In this document: piece after piece, positions 43,085 to 52,774 of the stretch
Layout of the letters: the number at the start of each line of letters is the position of its first letter
How positions within the stretch are numbered: position 1 is the stretch's first letter
Source of the DNA: Limisphaera sp026417315
GTDB lineage: Bacteria; Verrucomicrobiota; Verrucomicrobiia; Limisphaerales; Limisphaeraceae
Assembly (NCBI RefSeq): GCF_049537125.1
Contig: NZ_JBMVQY010000001.1
Coordinates: 1,674,001 to 1,738,000 of the forward strand
DNA length: 64,000 bases
Direction of reading: 5' to 3'
Translations under genes and position numbers: made by a program
The notes under the pieces: model-generated
What the model was told of the DNA's origin: nothing
Database searches by the model: none
What the model saw: the letters and a program-made list of their open reading frames with translations, nothing else

Positions 43085-44638
43085 TCAAAACCGCAGGCCC
43101 TCCAGCAGCCGCACCACGAACGGATTGATCCACTGGAGCAACGCCTGCGGCCACACCCCCAGCACAAACATCAGCGCCACGGGCACGCCCAAACCGACCC
43201 GCTCTCGCCAGCTCAGATCGGGCCACCCCGACCATTCCGGCCGTAGAGGCCCGTGAAAGACCCGCTGCATCATCGTAAGCAGGAACACCGCCGTGACCAG
43301 AAGCCCCGGCACTGCCAGGACCGCCGCCCAGGGCACCAGCGGAAAGACACCCCGGAAGATCAGAAACTCCCCCACAAAACCGTTCAGGCCCGGCAATCCC
43401 AGCGACGCAAACACCGCGATCCCCATCAGCCCGCAAAACACCGGGGCGGCAGCGCGCAATCCTCCAAAATCCTCGATACCGCGGCGTCCCCCGCTCCGCG
43501 CCTCCAGCAGACCCACACACCAAAACAAGGTGGCTGCGGTGAGTCCGTGGTTGAACATTTGCAACACCACACCATTGAGCGCGGCCGCCCGATGGACCTC
43601 CGAGCCGGTTGTTTCTCCCGCTGCCGCCACCGCGAACACCCCCAACAGGCAATACCCCAGATGATTGACCGAGGAATATGCCAGCATCCGCTTCAGGTCT
43701 CTTTGCACCAGCGCCGCGCATGCCGAGACCACCACCGTCCACACCGCCAGCCCCAGCAGCCAGGGTCCCGCCGCCCGCATCGGTTCCCCGAACACGGGCA
43801 ACAACACGCGAACCAGGCCGTACACGCCCATCTTGGACATCACCCCCGTGAGCAGCATGCTCACCGGTGGCACCGCCTCCGCATAGGTCTGCGGCAGCCA
43901 GGTATGCAAGGGCATCATCGGGACTTTCACCGCCAGCCCGGCCAACACGCCCAAAAACACGAGAGTCGCCCACACACCGCCCGTTGCGTTTCCACCGCCC
44001 CAGCGTTCTTCGAGGGCCGACCACAACCGTCCCTCGCGTGCCCACTGGGACAGTTCGGGAAAGTTCATCTGGCCGCTGGCCAGAAAGAGCGCCAAGAACC
44101 CGAGCAACATCGCCACGCTGCCCGCCAGCGTGAACAGAAAGAATTGCAGCGCGGCCCACTGCCGCTGCGGTCCTCCCCAGAGGCGCACCAGAAAGAACGC
44201 AGGAATCAAACTCAACTCCCAGAACAAGAACCAGTGGACGAAGTTCAGCGCGGTGAACGTCCCAAACAAACCGGCCATCAGACACAGCACCAGCCCGTAA
44301 AACAAATGCGGCCGCTCGCGGATCCCCTCCATGGCCACCAGTGCCATGCCCGTTACCAGCACGGTCAGCAGCAACATCACCCAGCTCAATCCGTCCACGC
44401 CCACGTAATACTCGATGCCGAGGGCCGGGACCCACGGGTACCGCTCCACCGCCTGTAACGCCCCGGACTGCAGATCCACCGCCGCGCCCAACCCCAGCAC
44501 AAGGACGAGTGTCATCGCCCATGCACCGATCGCGACGCAGCGCGCCAGCCGCGCACGCGCGACTCCCCACCGCATCACGCCCAACCCGGCGCACAGCGGA
44601 ATCAGCGTCAACACCGTCAACCAGGGAAACGGCCTCAT
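43085..44638 (-). CDS. nuoM: NADH-quinone oxidoreductase subunit M
   Basis: A 517-residue antiporter-like membrane subunit of complex I with about 14 helices. Conserved features are GVDGLSWVMLLLTVLV, the FWELSLIPAFFLV helix with its Glu, a lysine-bearing broken helix (GLAVKVPMMPLHTWLPQTYAEAVPPVSMLLTGVMSKMGVYGLVR), and LKRMLAYSSVNHLGY, MFNHGLTAATLF and LPGLNGFVGEF. It pumps protons. Its ATG overlaps the nuoL stop by 4 nt (44635-44638). It is the last nuo gene; nuoN does not follow, and the next gene is convergent. Confidence 0.96.
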   Translation of the reverse strand: MRPFPWLTVLTLIPLCAGLGVMRWGVARARLARCVAIGAWAMTLVLVLGLGAAVDLQSGALQAVERYPWVPALGIEYYVGVDGLSWVMLLLTVLVTGMALVAMEGIRERPHLFYGLVLCLMAGLFGTFTALNFVHWFLFWELSLIPAFFLVRLWGGPQRQWAALQFFLFTLAGSVAMLLGFLALFLASGQMNFPELSQWAREGRLWSALEERWGGGNATGGVWATLVFLGVLAGLAVKVPMMPLHTWLPQTYAEAVPPVSMLLTGVMSKMGVYGLVRVLLPVFGEPMRAAGPWLLGLAVWTVVVSACAALVQRDLKRMLAYSSVNHLGYCLLGVFAVAAAGETTGSEVHRAAALNGVVLQMFNHGLTAATLFWCVGLLEARSGGRRGIEDFGGLRAAAPVFCGLMGIAVFASLGLPGLNGFVGEFLIFRGVFPLVPWAAVLAVPGLLVTAVFLLTMMQRVFHGPLRPEWSGWPDLSWRERVGLGVPVALMFVLGVWPQALLQWINPFVVRLLEGLRF

Positions 44639-46695
44639 CGGCTGCCTCCTCCCCACACCAGCCACCACACCAGCACGACAAACGCCCCTGCCAGCGTCCC
44701 CAGGTAGCGGTGGACCCGACCATTCTGCCACGCCGACAAACCCCTCCCCTGCCGGCGCAATCCCTCGCAAACCTGATCGAACGCGCCGTTCACCACGACC
44801 TCGTCCGTGCGCCGACCCAGCAGGGCCACCGCAGCGGTCATCAGGGCCACCGCCTGCACGATCCCGCCCCAAACCCACCGGTCCATCCGATCGCACCAGT
44901 TCGACACGCGAGCCAGCCCGGCCACCACGGTGCGCTCGTAAAGTTCGTCCACCCAGAGCTTGTTGCGCAGGGCCGGCCAGACCGCCGCCGGCAGCCGTTC
45001 CAACGGATCCCGCAACGCCTCCCGCACCTGGCGCCGGCCGTACAGCCAACCGCCCAGTCCCATGCCCAACATCACCAGCGCCCCGGAAACCGCCGCCAGC
45101 CCCCAGAATTCACCCGAAAACAACCGTCCCCAGTCCACGGCCACCGCCCGACCTTCCAAATAACCTTGAAGCCATGGCCAGGCGGGCGTTCCGACAAACC
45201 CGGCACCCACCGACAGGGCCGCCAGGGCCAGCAGCGGGGCCGTCAGGATGGGTGGACTTTCGTGGGGTTCAGCCGAACCCTCGGCCTCCCGGCCACTTCC
45301 ACGGAAGCGCTCGCCCGCAAACACCAGCACGACCTGACGGGTCATGTAGAACGCGGTCAGGCAGACGCCGGTCAGCGCCAACCAGAACGGTCCTTCCGAC
45401 CCGCGCCATCCGTGGGCCGCGTGCAGAATCTCCTCCTTGCTCCAGAACCCCGAAAACACCAATGGGAACCCGGCCAACGCCAGCATGCCGACCGCGTAGG
45501 TCACAAAGGTCAACGGCATTCGTCGGCCCAGCCCGCCCATCCGCCAGATGTTTTGTTCCTCCGCGCATCCGTGGATCACGGAGCCTGCTCCCAGAAACAA
45601 CAACGCCTTGAAGCAGGCGTGGGTCAGCAGATGGAACATTCCCACCGCAACTCCACCCGTGGCCAGACCCAGCATCATGTACCCCAGTTGCGAGATCGTC
45701 GAGTAGGCCAGAATGCGTTTGATGTCGTCCTGCGCCACCGCCACTGCGGCGGCAAACACGGCCGTCAGGGCACCCACCCAGGCGACCACGTGCGCCACCG
45801 CAGAAATCCCCTCGCCCGCCGGTTCCCCCCACAACGGGTACACGCGGGCCATCAGAAACACGCCGGCCGCGACCATGGTGGCCGCGTGAATCAGGGCGCT
45901 CACAGGGGTGGGCCCTTCCATGGCATCCGGTAGCCACACGTGCAGCGGCAGTTGCCCGGATTTCCCCACCGCGCCCGCAAACAGCAGCAACCCGATCGCA
46001 GTGTTGGCCGTCAGGCCCCACAGCGCGGTTTCCCTCGTCACCTGCTGCAATGCGGTCGCCTCCAGACATCCGCGGCCCCCGTCAAAGAACAGCTGCGTTC
46101 CCGTACTGCCGAACCACCACACCAGCCCCAGCAGAAACGCCATGTCCCCCACGCGGGTCGTGATAAATGCCTTCTTCGCCGCCGCCGCGGCCGCCGGCTT
46201 GCGATACCAAAACCCGATCAGCAAGTACGACGTAAGCCCCACCAGTTCCCAGCAAATGAACAGTCCCACCAGACTGTTGGCCATGACCAACCCGAGCATC
46301 GCGGCCGCAAACAGCGACAAGAAACAGAAGAATCGCGTAAAATTCTCGTCGTGCGCCATGTACCCCAGGCTGTACACGAAGATCAGCAGACCCACCCCCG
46401 AGACCATGACGAGCATTGCGGCCGACAAAGGATCCAGCACCCAGCCCAGCCACAACACGCCGGCCTCACCGGCGGCGAACTCCAGCCAGCGGACGTTGCA
46501 GACCTGCCGGGCGCCCGGTTCCCAGGCCAGCGTCTCCACGAACGCCCCCACCGACAGCCCGAGGGCCACGGCGAGACTGGCAATGGCCAGGCCGGCCGCC
46601 GTGCGCCGACACACCCGCGGCAACAGGGCACTGACCGCCGCCGCGCCCAGCGGCAGCGCCGGAATCAACCACAACCACTCCACCCACCCTTCCAT
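44635..46695 (-). CDS. nuoL: NADH-quinone oxidoreductase subunit L
   Basis: A 686-residue complex I subunit. The antiporter core has WVLDPLSAAMLVMVSGVG, YMAHDENFTRFFCFLSLF, FICWELVGLTSYLLIGFW, KAFITTRVGDMAFLLG, QLPLHVWLPDAMEGPTPVSALIHAATMVAAGVFLMAR (proton path Lys/His region) and IKRILAYSTISQLGYMMLG. A long C-terminal extension ends in a membrane helix; this is the lateral helix that spans the membrane arm in NuoL. Located 10 nt after the nuoK stop. Confidence 0.96.
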   Translation of the reverse strand: MEGWVEWLWLIPALPLGAAAVSALLPRVCRRTAAGLAIASLAVALGLSVGAFVETLAWEPGARQVCNVRWLEFAAGEAGVLWLGWVLDPLSAAMLVMVSGVGLLIFVYSLGYMAHDENFTRFFCFLSLFAAAMLGLVMANSLVGLFICWELVGLTSYLLIGFWYRKPAAAAAAKKAFITTRVGDMAFLLGLVWWFGSTGTQLFFDGGRGCLEATALQQVTRETALWGLTANTAIGLLLFAGAVGKSGQLPLHVWLPDAMEGPTPVSALIHAATMVAAGVFLMARVYPLWGEPAGEGISAVAHVVAWVGALTAVFAAAVAVAQDDIKRILAYSTISQLGYMMLGLATGGVAVGMFHLLTHACFKALLFLGAGSVIHGCAEEQNIWRMGGLGRRMPLTFVTYAVGMLALAGFPLVFSGFWSKEEILHAAHGWRGSEGPFWLALTGVCLTAFYMTRQVVLVFAGERFRGSGREAEGSAEPHESPPILTAPLLALAALSVGAGFVGTPAWPWLQGYLEGRAVAVDWGRLFSGEFWGLAAVSGALVMLGMGLGGWLYGRRQVREALRDPLERLPAAVWPALRNKLWVDELYERTVVAGLARVSNWCDRMDRWVWGGIVQAVALMTAAVALLGRRTDEVVVNGAFDQVCEGLRRQGRGLSAWQNGRVHRYLGTLAGAFVVLVWWLVWGGGSR

Positions 46696-46705
46696 GCCTC
46701 CGCCC

Positions 46706-47017
46706 TCAGCCTTTCAGTCGGTCCACTTCGTCCACGTTCGCCGTCCGATAGTGCCGGTACACGGCAATGACCAGGGCCAACCCGACCGCCGCCTCCGCAG
46801 CCGCCACTGCAATCGCGAACAACACAAACGTCGGCCCCGTCAGAAAGTCTCCCGCGGCCCCGTACCGCCAGAACGCCACAAAATTCAGATTTGCCGCATT
46901 CAACATCAACTCCACCCCGATCAGCACGGCAATCGCGTTCCGGCGCGTCAGCACCCCGGCCAACCCGATGGCGAACAGGCCGGTGCTCAGGAGCAAATAG
47001 CCCGTCAGCGGAGTCAT
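46706..47017 (-). CDS. nuoK: NADH-quinone oxidoreductase subunit K
   Basis: A 103-residue three-helix subunit with the conserved stretch GVLTRRNAIAVLIGVELMLNAANLNFVAF and AVAAAEAAVGLALVIAVYR, including the two membrane Glu residues used for proton transfer. The ATG at 47017 overlaps the nuoJ stop by 4 nt, so it is coupled to nuoJ. Confidence 0.95.
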   Translation of the reverse strand: MTPLTGYLLLSTGLFAIGLAGVLTRRNAIAVLIGVELMLNAANLNFVAFWRYGAAGDFLTGPTFVLFAIAVAAAEAAVGLALVIAVYRHYRTANVDEVDRLKG

Positions 47018-47541
47018 GAGTGCGCCTCCGATCCTGTCTTCGGCCCGTCGCCGGCTCCCCCCCGCCACGCCAATAAAACGGCCCCGATCAATGCGGCGGT
47101 CAGCAGGACGCCCAGCACCTGAAGCGCCACCACCCAGCGGCCCATCAAAGCCTCTCCCAACCGGCCCACGGCCAGCGTCGGGGGCGTGGTTTGCAACTCC
47201 CGCGGGAGCGCCATCGAGGATGTGGCCCATCCCACCGTCGCCAAAACCGCCAGCGCGACCAGCGCCCCGACCCACCACCGGCTCGCATGCACTCCGCCGA
47301 CCGGCACTTCGCCCCCCCGCGTCAGCAGCACCGCAAAGACGATCAGGATCGCCACCGCCCCGATGTAAATGAGGACCTGCGCAAACCCCAGAAACTCTGC
47401 GCCCAACTGCAGATAGACCGCTGCCACTCCTGCAAACGTCACCGCAAGCGCCAGGGCCGCGTGAATCAAATTCCGCAACATCACCGCGGCAAGCGCACTG
47501 GCCAGCGTCAGCAGCGCCGTGAGTCCAAACACCACACTCAT
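47014..47541 (-). CDS. nuoJ: NADH-quinone oxidoreductase subunit J
   Basis: A 175-residue subunit with five helices. The GFAQVLIYIGAVAILIVFAVLLTRG stretch (helix 3, with the pi-bulge region) is diagnostic. It is the first gene of this nuoJKLM block. No nuoA-I genes lie upstream: the preceding minus-strand gene encodes a DUF1080 lipoprotein, 25 nt before the nuoJ ATG. Confidence 0.94.
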   Translation of the reverse strand: MSVVFGLTALLTLASALAAVMLRNLIHAALALAVTFAGVAAVYLQLGAEFLGFAQVLIYIGAVAILIVFAVLLTRGGEVPVGGVHASRWWVGALVALAVLATVGWATSSMALPRELQTTPPTLAVGRLGEALMGRWVVALQVLGVLLTAALIGAVLLAWRGGAGDGPKTGSEAHS

Positions 47542-47566
47542 GCCTCGGGCCCTCCCTCCCGCGCTC

Positions 47567-48382
47567 TCATCGTCCGCCTTTCAACGGGCTGGCCGGGCCC
47601 GTCACGGGCCGCCAACGCACCTCCCGGATGGCAGCCATGGTCTGCCAGCAGGCGATGCCGAGCGGGATGCACTCCTCGATGTCGCCCGGGCGCACCGAGA
47701 TCCGCCGACCGCGCGTGTCCACGTTGACCACCTGCTCCTCGTCAATCCACGCCTCCAACCGTTCCTCCGTCACGCGCATACGGATGCGGTACCATCGTCC
47801 CTTCTCGAAGCCCATGAACTTCGTCGTCTCGTTTTCCGAGGCGTCGTAGCCGTCCAAACTGGAAATCCCCACCAGCCCGCCGCCCCAACCGCCTACGATC
47901 AAACTGCAGTGCGAATCGCCCACCGGCACGGTCAATCCGCAGAAGAAATCGGATCCCGTGACGCGCATGGCCTCCACGGCGATCTCGTAGTTCATTTTCG
48001 GGAATGCATTCGTGTATCGAATGCCGGTGAAGGGGCTGCCCATGCCCATCACCAGCAGTCCGTTTCGCAACTCCAGTTCGCCGCGGCCCGCGTAGGGAAT
48101 CTCCAACCACCCCTCGAGGGAACGGCCGTCGAACAGGGCGCGCCAGCCCTCCCCCGGCCATTGCGCTGCCGGTTGCGCGGCTGCCCGGGTCAGAATGTCC
48201 GAGACACTTCGGGCCGCGGGCGGCACCGGTGCCTCCACCGCGGCTGCGGTGCGGGTCACGTCCACGGCCGGCGCGGCCGCTGCAGGACGACCTCCGGCCA
48301 CCGGATCCGGCGAGCTGCATCCTGTCCAACCCGCTGCTGCCAGCAACGTGGCCCACGCCATGGGTTTGAGTCTCCTGCACAT
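47567..48382 (-). CDS. DUF1080 (3-keto-disaccharide hydrolase-like) lipoprotein
   Basis: About 271 residues. The N-terminus (MCRRLKPMAWATLLAAAGWTGC) is a lipoprotein-type signal ending at a Cys, though the lipobox (WTGC) lacks the usual Leu at -3. An Ala/Pro-rich linker leads to a concanavalin-type beta-sandwich from about residue 90 (WRALFDGRSLEGWLEI, NYEIAVEAMRVTGSDFFCGLTVPVG, GRWYRIRMRVTEERLEAWIDEEQVVNVDTRGR), matching DUF1080. These domains are abundant in Verrucomicrobia and Planctomycetes and some act on modified disaccharides. The stop is 25 nt upstream of nuoJ on the same strand, but a functional link is unlikely. The ATG at 48382 is preferred over one 51 nt upstream. Confidence 0.85.
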   Translation of the reverse strand: MCRRLKPMAWATLLAAAGWTGCSSPDPVAGGRPAAAAPAVDVTRTAAAVEAPVPPAARSVSDILTRAAAQPAAQWPGEGWRALFDGRSLEGWLEIPYAGRGELELRNGLLVMGMGSPFTGIRYTNAFPKMNYEIAVEAMRVTGSDFFCGLTVPVGDSHCSLIVGGWGGGLVGISSLDGYDASENETTKFMGFEKGRWYRIRMRVTEERLEAWIDEEQVVNVDTRGRRISVRPGDIEECIPLGIACWQTMAAIREVRWRPVTGPASPLKGGR

Positions 48383-48703
48383 ATCGGTTGCCCTGCTCCC
48401 CTTCCCTGCCCGGTGCGTTCGCGCCGAGCTCAAGGAGGTCGGATGGCCCTCACTCTATCGCACCCGGCGCGCCAGTCGAGCCCGCATCCAACCCCGCGCC
48501 GGCCGCGGGATCTTGCGGGGACCTGCTTGAAACCACCGGTCGGCTGCGTCCTCGGGAAAGGAACACGCCCGCCGGCTGGCCTCGGCTCCAACGGCGTCGG
48601 GGTGGCGCATGGGCCGTGCCCCGCGGCGGCCGCTCAGGCCGCTGCCCTGGGCAGCTTCAGAAAAAGTTGGCGCCTGCGCCCCGCTCTCCGGACACTGGCT
48701 TTG
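48383..48703. other. divergent region between the DUF1080 gene and gmhB
   Basis: About 320 nt; promoters for both genes should lie here. No gene or RNA recognised. Confidence 0.35.
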
Positions 48704-49300
48704 ATGCCAGCGCACCCTGCTGTGTTTCTGGACCGCGACGGAACCTTGATCGAAGAGCGGCACTATCTCCACAGGCCGGAAGAGGTTCGGCTGTTGCCGG
48801 GGGCGGCGACGGCCTTGCAACGGCTGCGACAGGCCGGGTTTCTGCTCTTCCTGGTCACCAATCAGTCCGGCGTCGGCCGCGGTTACTTCACGCTGCACGA
48901 CGTGGCCCGGGTCCATGAGCACCTGACGCGATTGCTTGCCCCCTACGACGTACGTTTTTCCGACATTTACATCGCCCCGGAGGCGCCGGACCAACCCAGC
49001 CCCGGCCGCAAACCGTCTCCCCACTTCCTACTGCTGGCCAGCCAGCAGTACCAGATCGACCTGGGCCAGAGCTACATGATCGGCGACAAACTGGCCGATC
49101 TTGAATGCGGCTGGAACGCCGGGGTCCGGGCTTCTATTCTGGTGCTGACCGGCTATGGCATGGAAACGGCTCGCGCGCTGCCAAGCCCACCCCGGGGCAG
49201 TCTGGCAGTCGTTCAAGATCTGGCGGCCGCGGCCGATTGGATTCTCAAGGACCGGGCGCAGCGGACGAGGCAACAGGCCTCGTCCCACTCGGTCCGTTGA
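48704..49300 (+). CDS. gmhB: D-glycero-manno-heptose 1,7-bisphosphate 7-phosphatase GmhB-type HAD phosphatase
   Basis: A 198-residue HAD phosphatase. The nucleophile motif is AVFLDRDGTLIEE (D10, D12), motif II lies in FLVTNQSGVGRGYF, and the C-terminal acidic motif is YMIGDKLADLECGWNAGV. The GmhB family makes the heptose phosphate precursor of lipopolysaccharide inner core. The usual zinc-loop cysteines of GmhB are not evident (the segment reads IAPEAPDQPSPGRKPSPHF), so a relaxed histidinol-phosphatase-like specificity is possible. It ends 57 nt before glmS, and both act in envelope sugar supply. ATG 48704 is the first reasonable start; upstream codons in frame are not conserved. Confidence 0.85.
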   Translation: MPAHPAVFLDRDGTLIEERHYLHRPEEVRLLPGAATALQRLRQAGFLLFLVTNQSGVGRGYFTLHDVARVHEHLTRLLAPYDVRFSDIYIAPEAPDQPSPGRKPSPHFLLLASQQYQIDLGQSYMIGDKLADLECGWNAGVRASILVLTGYGMETARALPSPPRGSLAVVQDLAAAADWILKDRAQRTRQQASSHSVR

Positions 49301-49357
49301 AGGCATCAGCATCGGCGGCTCGGGACGGACACAGCGAAGAGACAGCCAGCAAACGTT

Positions 49358-51217
49358 ATGTGTGGGATCGTGGGTTACGTGGGACGGCGCGATGCCGCCC
49401 CGATTCTTTTGGATGGGCTCAAGCGTCTGGAGTACCGCGGCTACGATTCCGCGGGCATTTGTACCCTGGACGGATCCGGCCTCCAGCTGCGCAAGTGCGT
49501 GGGCCGTGTGGACGCGTTGATCGCCGCGGTCCGCGCGCAACCGCTGCACGGGCAGCTCGGGATCAGTCACACCCGCTGGGCCACGCACGGCCTCCCCAGC
49601 GATGCCAATGCTCACCCGCACCTCGACCAGTCCGGTCGCTTGGTGATCGTGCACAACGGGATCATCGAAAACTACGCCGACCTGCGTCGCCGGCTGGTGG
49701 AGGCGGGCCATCATTTTCAGTCCCAAACCGACACCGAGGTGCTGGCGCACCTCATTGGCCAGGAGCTCGACCGGCTCGTCCCTCGCGGCCAGCGGCCCGG
49801 GCCCGAGCAACTGGTCACGGCCGTGCAACTGGCAACCGCCCGGGCCGAGGGCACCTACGCCATCGCCGTCCTGCACGCCGACCTGGACCACTGCCTTGTG
49901 GGTGCCCGGCGGGGCTCGCCGCTGGTGCTGGGCCTGGGCCGGGGCGAAAACTTCCTCGCCAGCGATGTCTCCCCCATTCTCCCCCACACCCGGCAGGTCA
50001 TCTACCTCCACGACGGGGACATCGTCCTGCTATTTGCTGACCGTTACCAACTCTGGGCCGGTACCCAACCGGTCGAGCGCCCCGTGGAAACGGTTCAATG
50101 GTCAGCCGAGGAGGCCGAACTGGGCCGGTTCCCGCACTACATGCTCAAGGAGATTCATGAGCAGCCCGGCCGCCTCGCCGACGAACTCCAGCGGGCGCTG
50201 CGCCCGCGCGAGGGCACCGCGGAACTCGAGAGCCTCACACCCCACCTGGACGAACTGGCCCGCCTCCGCCGCATCGTGCTGGTCGCGTGCGGCACCAGTT
50301 GGCACGCCGCCCTCGCCGGAGAGTACCTGCTCGAGAACCTCGCCGGCATCCCCACCGAGGTGGAATGCGCCAGCGAAATGCGGTATCGCAACCGGCCCTT
50401 CGAACCTGATTCGCTCGTCATCGCCATCTCCCAGTCCGGAGAAACCGCCGATACCCTGGCCGCCACGCGCCTGGCCCGACAACAGGGGGTCCGCACGCTC
50501 GCCCTCGTCAACGTGGTCGGCTCCACCCTCGCCCGGGAATCCGACTGGGTCCTCTACATGCGGGCCGGGCCCGAAATCGGCGTCGCCTCCACCAAGGCCT
50601 TCACCATGCAGCTGCTGCAGCTGACCCTCCTGGCCCTGAGCCTGGGACGGCAGCGTGGCCGACTTTCCCTGGCCGAGGGCCGCCGCCTTGTGCGCGCCCT
50701 CCAAACCATCCCTGCCAAGGTTCAGAGGATCCTCCAGGCCGAGCCCGGCATCATTCGGCTGGCCAAAAAGTATTATCGATTCACCGATTTCCTGTACATG
50801 GGCCGCCAGTTCAACTACCCGGTGGCGCTCGAAGGAGCCCTCAAACTCAAGGAACTCTCCTACATCCACGCCGAGGGTTATCCCTCGGCAGAAATGAAAC
50901 ACGGGCCCATCGCGCTGATCTCTCCCGAGTTTCCCAGCGTCTTCGTCATCCCGCGGGACGCGCTCTACGAGAAAAATCTCAGCAACCTCGAAGAAATCAA
51001 AGCCCGCAACGGGCCGATTCTCGCCGTCGCCACCGCCGGAGACCGCCAGATCCGCCAGAAGGCCGACGACGTCATCTACGTGCCGCCCACGCTGGACTGT
51101 CTGCAGCCCCTGCTGACCGTGATCCCCCTCCAGCTTTTTGCCTATCACGTGGCCCTCCTGCGCGGCTGCGACGTGGACAAGCCCCGCAACCTCGCCAAGA
51201 GCGTCACGGTGGAATAA
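49358..51217 (+). CDS. glmS: glutamine--fructose-6-phosphate aminotransferase (isomerising)
   Basis: A 619-residue two-domain enzyme. The N-terminal glutaminase domain starts at the nucleophile Cys2 (MCGIVGYVGRRDAAPILLDGLKRLEYRGYDSAG) and has SHTRWATHG and HNGIIENYADLR. Two SIS isomerase domains follow (VACGTSWHAALAGEYLLE; SQSGETADTLAA; ARESDWVLYMRAGPEIGVASTKAFTMQL; YPSAEMKHGPIALI). It ends in the expected DKPRNLAKSVTVE. The product, glucosamine-6-phosphate, feeds peptidoglycan and LPS. It follows gmhB on the same strand. Confidence 0.97.
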   Translation: MCGIVGYVGRRDAAPILLDGLKRLEYRGYDSAGICTLDGSGLQLRKCVGRVDALIAAVRAQPLHGQLGISHTRWATHGLPSDANAHPHLDQSGRLVIVHNGIIENYADLRRRLVEAGHHFQSQTDTEVLAHLIGQELDRLVPRGQRPGPEQLVTAVQLATARAEGTYAIAVLHADLDHCLVGARRGSPLVLGLGRGENFLASDVSPILPHTRQVIYLHDGDIVLLFADRYQLWAGTQPVERPVETVQWSAEEAELGRFPHYMLKEIHEQPGRLADELQRALRPREGTAELESLTPHLDELARLRRIVLVACGTSWHAALAGEYLLENLAGIPTEVECASEMRYRNRPFEPDSLVIAISQSGETADTLAATRLARQQGVRTLALVNVVGSTLARESDWVLYMRAGPEIGVASTKAFTMQLLQLTLLALSLGRQRGRLSLAEGRRLVRALQTIPAKVQRILQAEPGIIRLAKKYYRFTDFLYMGRQFNYPVALEGALKLKELSYIHAEGYPSAEMKHGPIALISPEFPSVFVIPRDALYEKNLSNLEEIKARNGPILAVATAGDRQIRQKADDVIYVPPTLDCLQPLLTVIPLQLFAYHVALLRGCDVDKPRNLAKSVTVE

Positions 51218-51270
51218 GGGTGCGGGCGGGCCGTCCAGATCGCTCGCGGGCGGGGCAGGAGGCCGCACCC
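51218..51270. terminator. inverted repeat between convergent glmS and SDR genes
   Basis: GGGTGCGG (51218-51225) and CCGCACCC (51263-51270) form perfect 8-bp arms that fill the whole gap between two convergent stops. It may be a bidirectional transcript-end hairpin; the loop is long (37 nt) and there is no T-tract. Confidence 0.4.
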
Positions 51271-51273
51271 GGC

Positions 51274-52179
51274 TCACGTGTGCTCATCGCTCGGGACTGG
51301 CCTCGTCCGCTTTAGCCGGATCAACTCGGCCTCATATCCTTCTCGAAACGTCGGATATCGCGGCCGCCAGCCCAGTTCTGTCTTGATTCGGGCATTGCTC
51401 ACTCGCTTGTTCCCGCTGCCCGGACGTCGCCGCACCTCTCCCGGCGCGCCCCCGGCGGGTGCGGGGCGTCCGGTCCGCTCCTCCAACCATGCAAACAGGC
51501 GGCCCAGCTGAACCGGTTCGTCGTCCGTGACGTTGTACACCGCTCCGGGTTCCGCATGTTCCAACGCGCAGATCACGGCTGTCACCACGTCGTCGCGGTG
51601 CACCTGATTGATCCAGCGATCTGCCTCCTCCGGGCCGAGACCCGGTCCCTCGAAAAACCGCCGTATGTAATAGCCCCGCCCCGCGCCGTACATGCCGGAA
51701 ACGCGCAGCACTACCGGTCGCCAGGCCGCGCTCTGTGCCGCTTCCAGCCAGGTCCGCTCCGCCGCCAGCAACCATTGACCTTTCTCCTCGAACGCTGCGG
51801 TCGCACTCTCTTCGGTGACCCAGCCGCCCCGGGCTTCGGCATAGACCCCGGTGCTGCTGGTGTACACGGCCCTCCGCACCGGATGGCCGAGCAATTCCTC
51901 TACGACCCGGCGGACACCGGCGCCGTACACGGCTGCATAGCCGGCAGGATCCCCGCTGGCCGGCGCCGCACAGTACACCACCCAATGCACCGGCTCCGGC
52001 AAAACGCCCGACCAACCCGGCCGGGTGACATCGGCATGCACAGGCCGGATCCCGGCCCCGGTCAGGACGGCGTCCCCATCCGCCGACCGGCGCATGCCCC
52101 ACACGGTGTGTCCCCGGCGCGCGAGCTCTTCTCCCAGCGCCGTTCCCAGGTACCCGCAACCCACGATCAGCGTGTTCAT
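51274..52179 (-). CDS. NAD-dependent epimerase/dehydratase-like SDR protein
   Basis: A 301-residue extended/atypical SDR. The N-terminal MNTLIVGCGYLGTALGEELARRGHTVWGMRR has the Rossmann GxxGxxG-type motif. A VYCAAPASGDPAGYAAVYGAGVRRVVEELL segment and YTSSTGVYAEARGGWVTE follow, where Tyr of GVYAE is in the catalytic position but no YxxxK pair is evident. The segment VLRVSGMYGAGRGYYIRRFFEG and a substrate-binding C-terminus (VYNVTDDEPV) resemble YeeZ-type nucleoside-sugar epimerase relatives. Function unknown. The ATG at 52179 places the Rossmann motif at the very N-terminus. Confidence 0.82.
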   Translation of the reverse strand: MNTLIVGCGYLGTALGEELARRGHTVWGMRRSADGDAVLTGAGIRPVHADVTRPGWSGVLPEPVHWVVYCAAPASGDPAGYAAVYGAGVRRVVEELLGHPVRRAVYTSSTGVYAEARGGWVTEESATAAFEEKGQWLLAAERTWLEAAQSAAWRPVVLRVSGMYGAGRGYYIRRFFEGPGLGPEEADRWINQVHRDDVVTAVICALEHAEPGAVYNVTDDEPVQLGRLFAWLEERTGRPAPAGGAPGEVRRRPGSGNKRVSNARIKTELGWRPRYPTFREGYEAELIRLKRTRPVPSDEHT

Positions 52180-52774
52180 CTTCCTGTGGCTCCGTGTGGT
52201 GAAAGGCTGCCCACTTGCGGCCGCCTCGCGCAACGCCTTCCTTCACCCCGGCTCGCGCGCTTCAAGGAGTGCTGCTGGCAGGGCAACTGTGCCGGCCAAG
52301 CACGAGCCTCTCGTGTCCCGCGGCGGCTTCAGTGTCGCAGAGTCGCAGATCCAGCCAGCGGGGATTGGGCCCCTCTGATTCCTTTGCCCCCACGGAAACG
52401 CTGCGGCCCACTCCGCCGCCGGGCAGGCTTGCGGTTGCCCGGACCGGTTTTGGCGGACGCATTCGATGGCCGGCAACTGCTTCGCGAGGGCCGCGGTTGG
52501 GGCCGGGCTTCGAGCCCGGAAGGGCGCGAGAACAGCGTTCCCCGGGGCTTCACGCATGCCCCGTGATTGGCTGCCGCTGTTGTGCGTGCGTCCCGGATTT
52601 GTGGGTGAGCGGGGCATCCATATTCCCTTGCGCTGGCGGCCGGCGGCGCCGCGGGGGATCCGGAGCCATGAACGAGGGCTGGAGCCGGTCCTGTGACGAG
52701 TCAACCCGGGCTTGTTTCCGAGGGGCCCAGGCCGCATTGTGGGGGTCCGTTTTGGGCAGACGGAGTTGGTCGTC
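52180..52774. other. divergent region between the SDR gene and purL
   Basis: About 595 nt. Spurious frames only; promoters of the two flanking genes expected. No repeat or RNA recognised. Confidence 0.35.
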
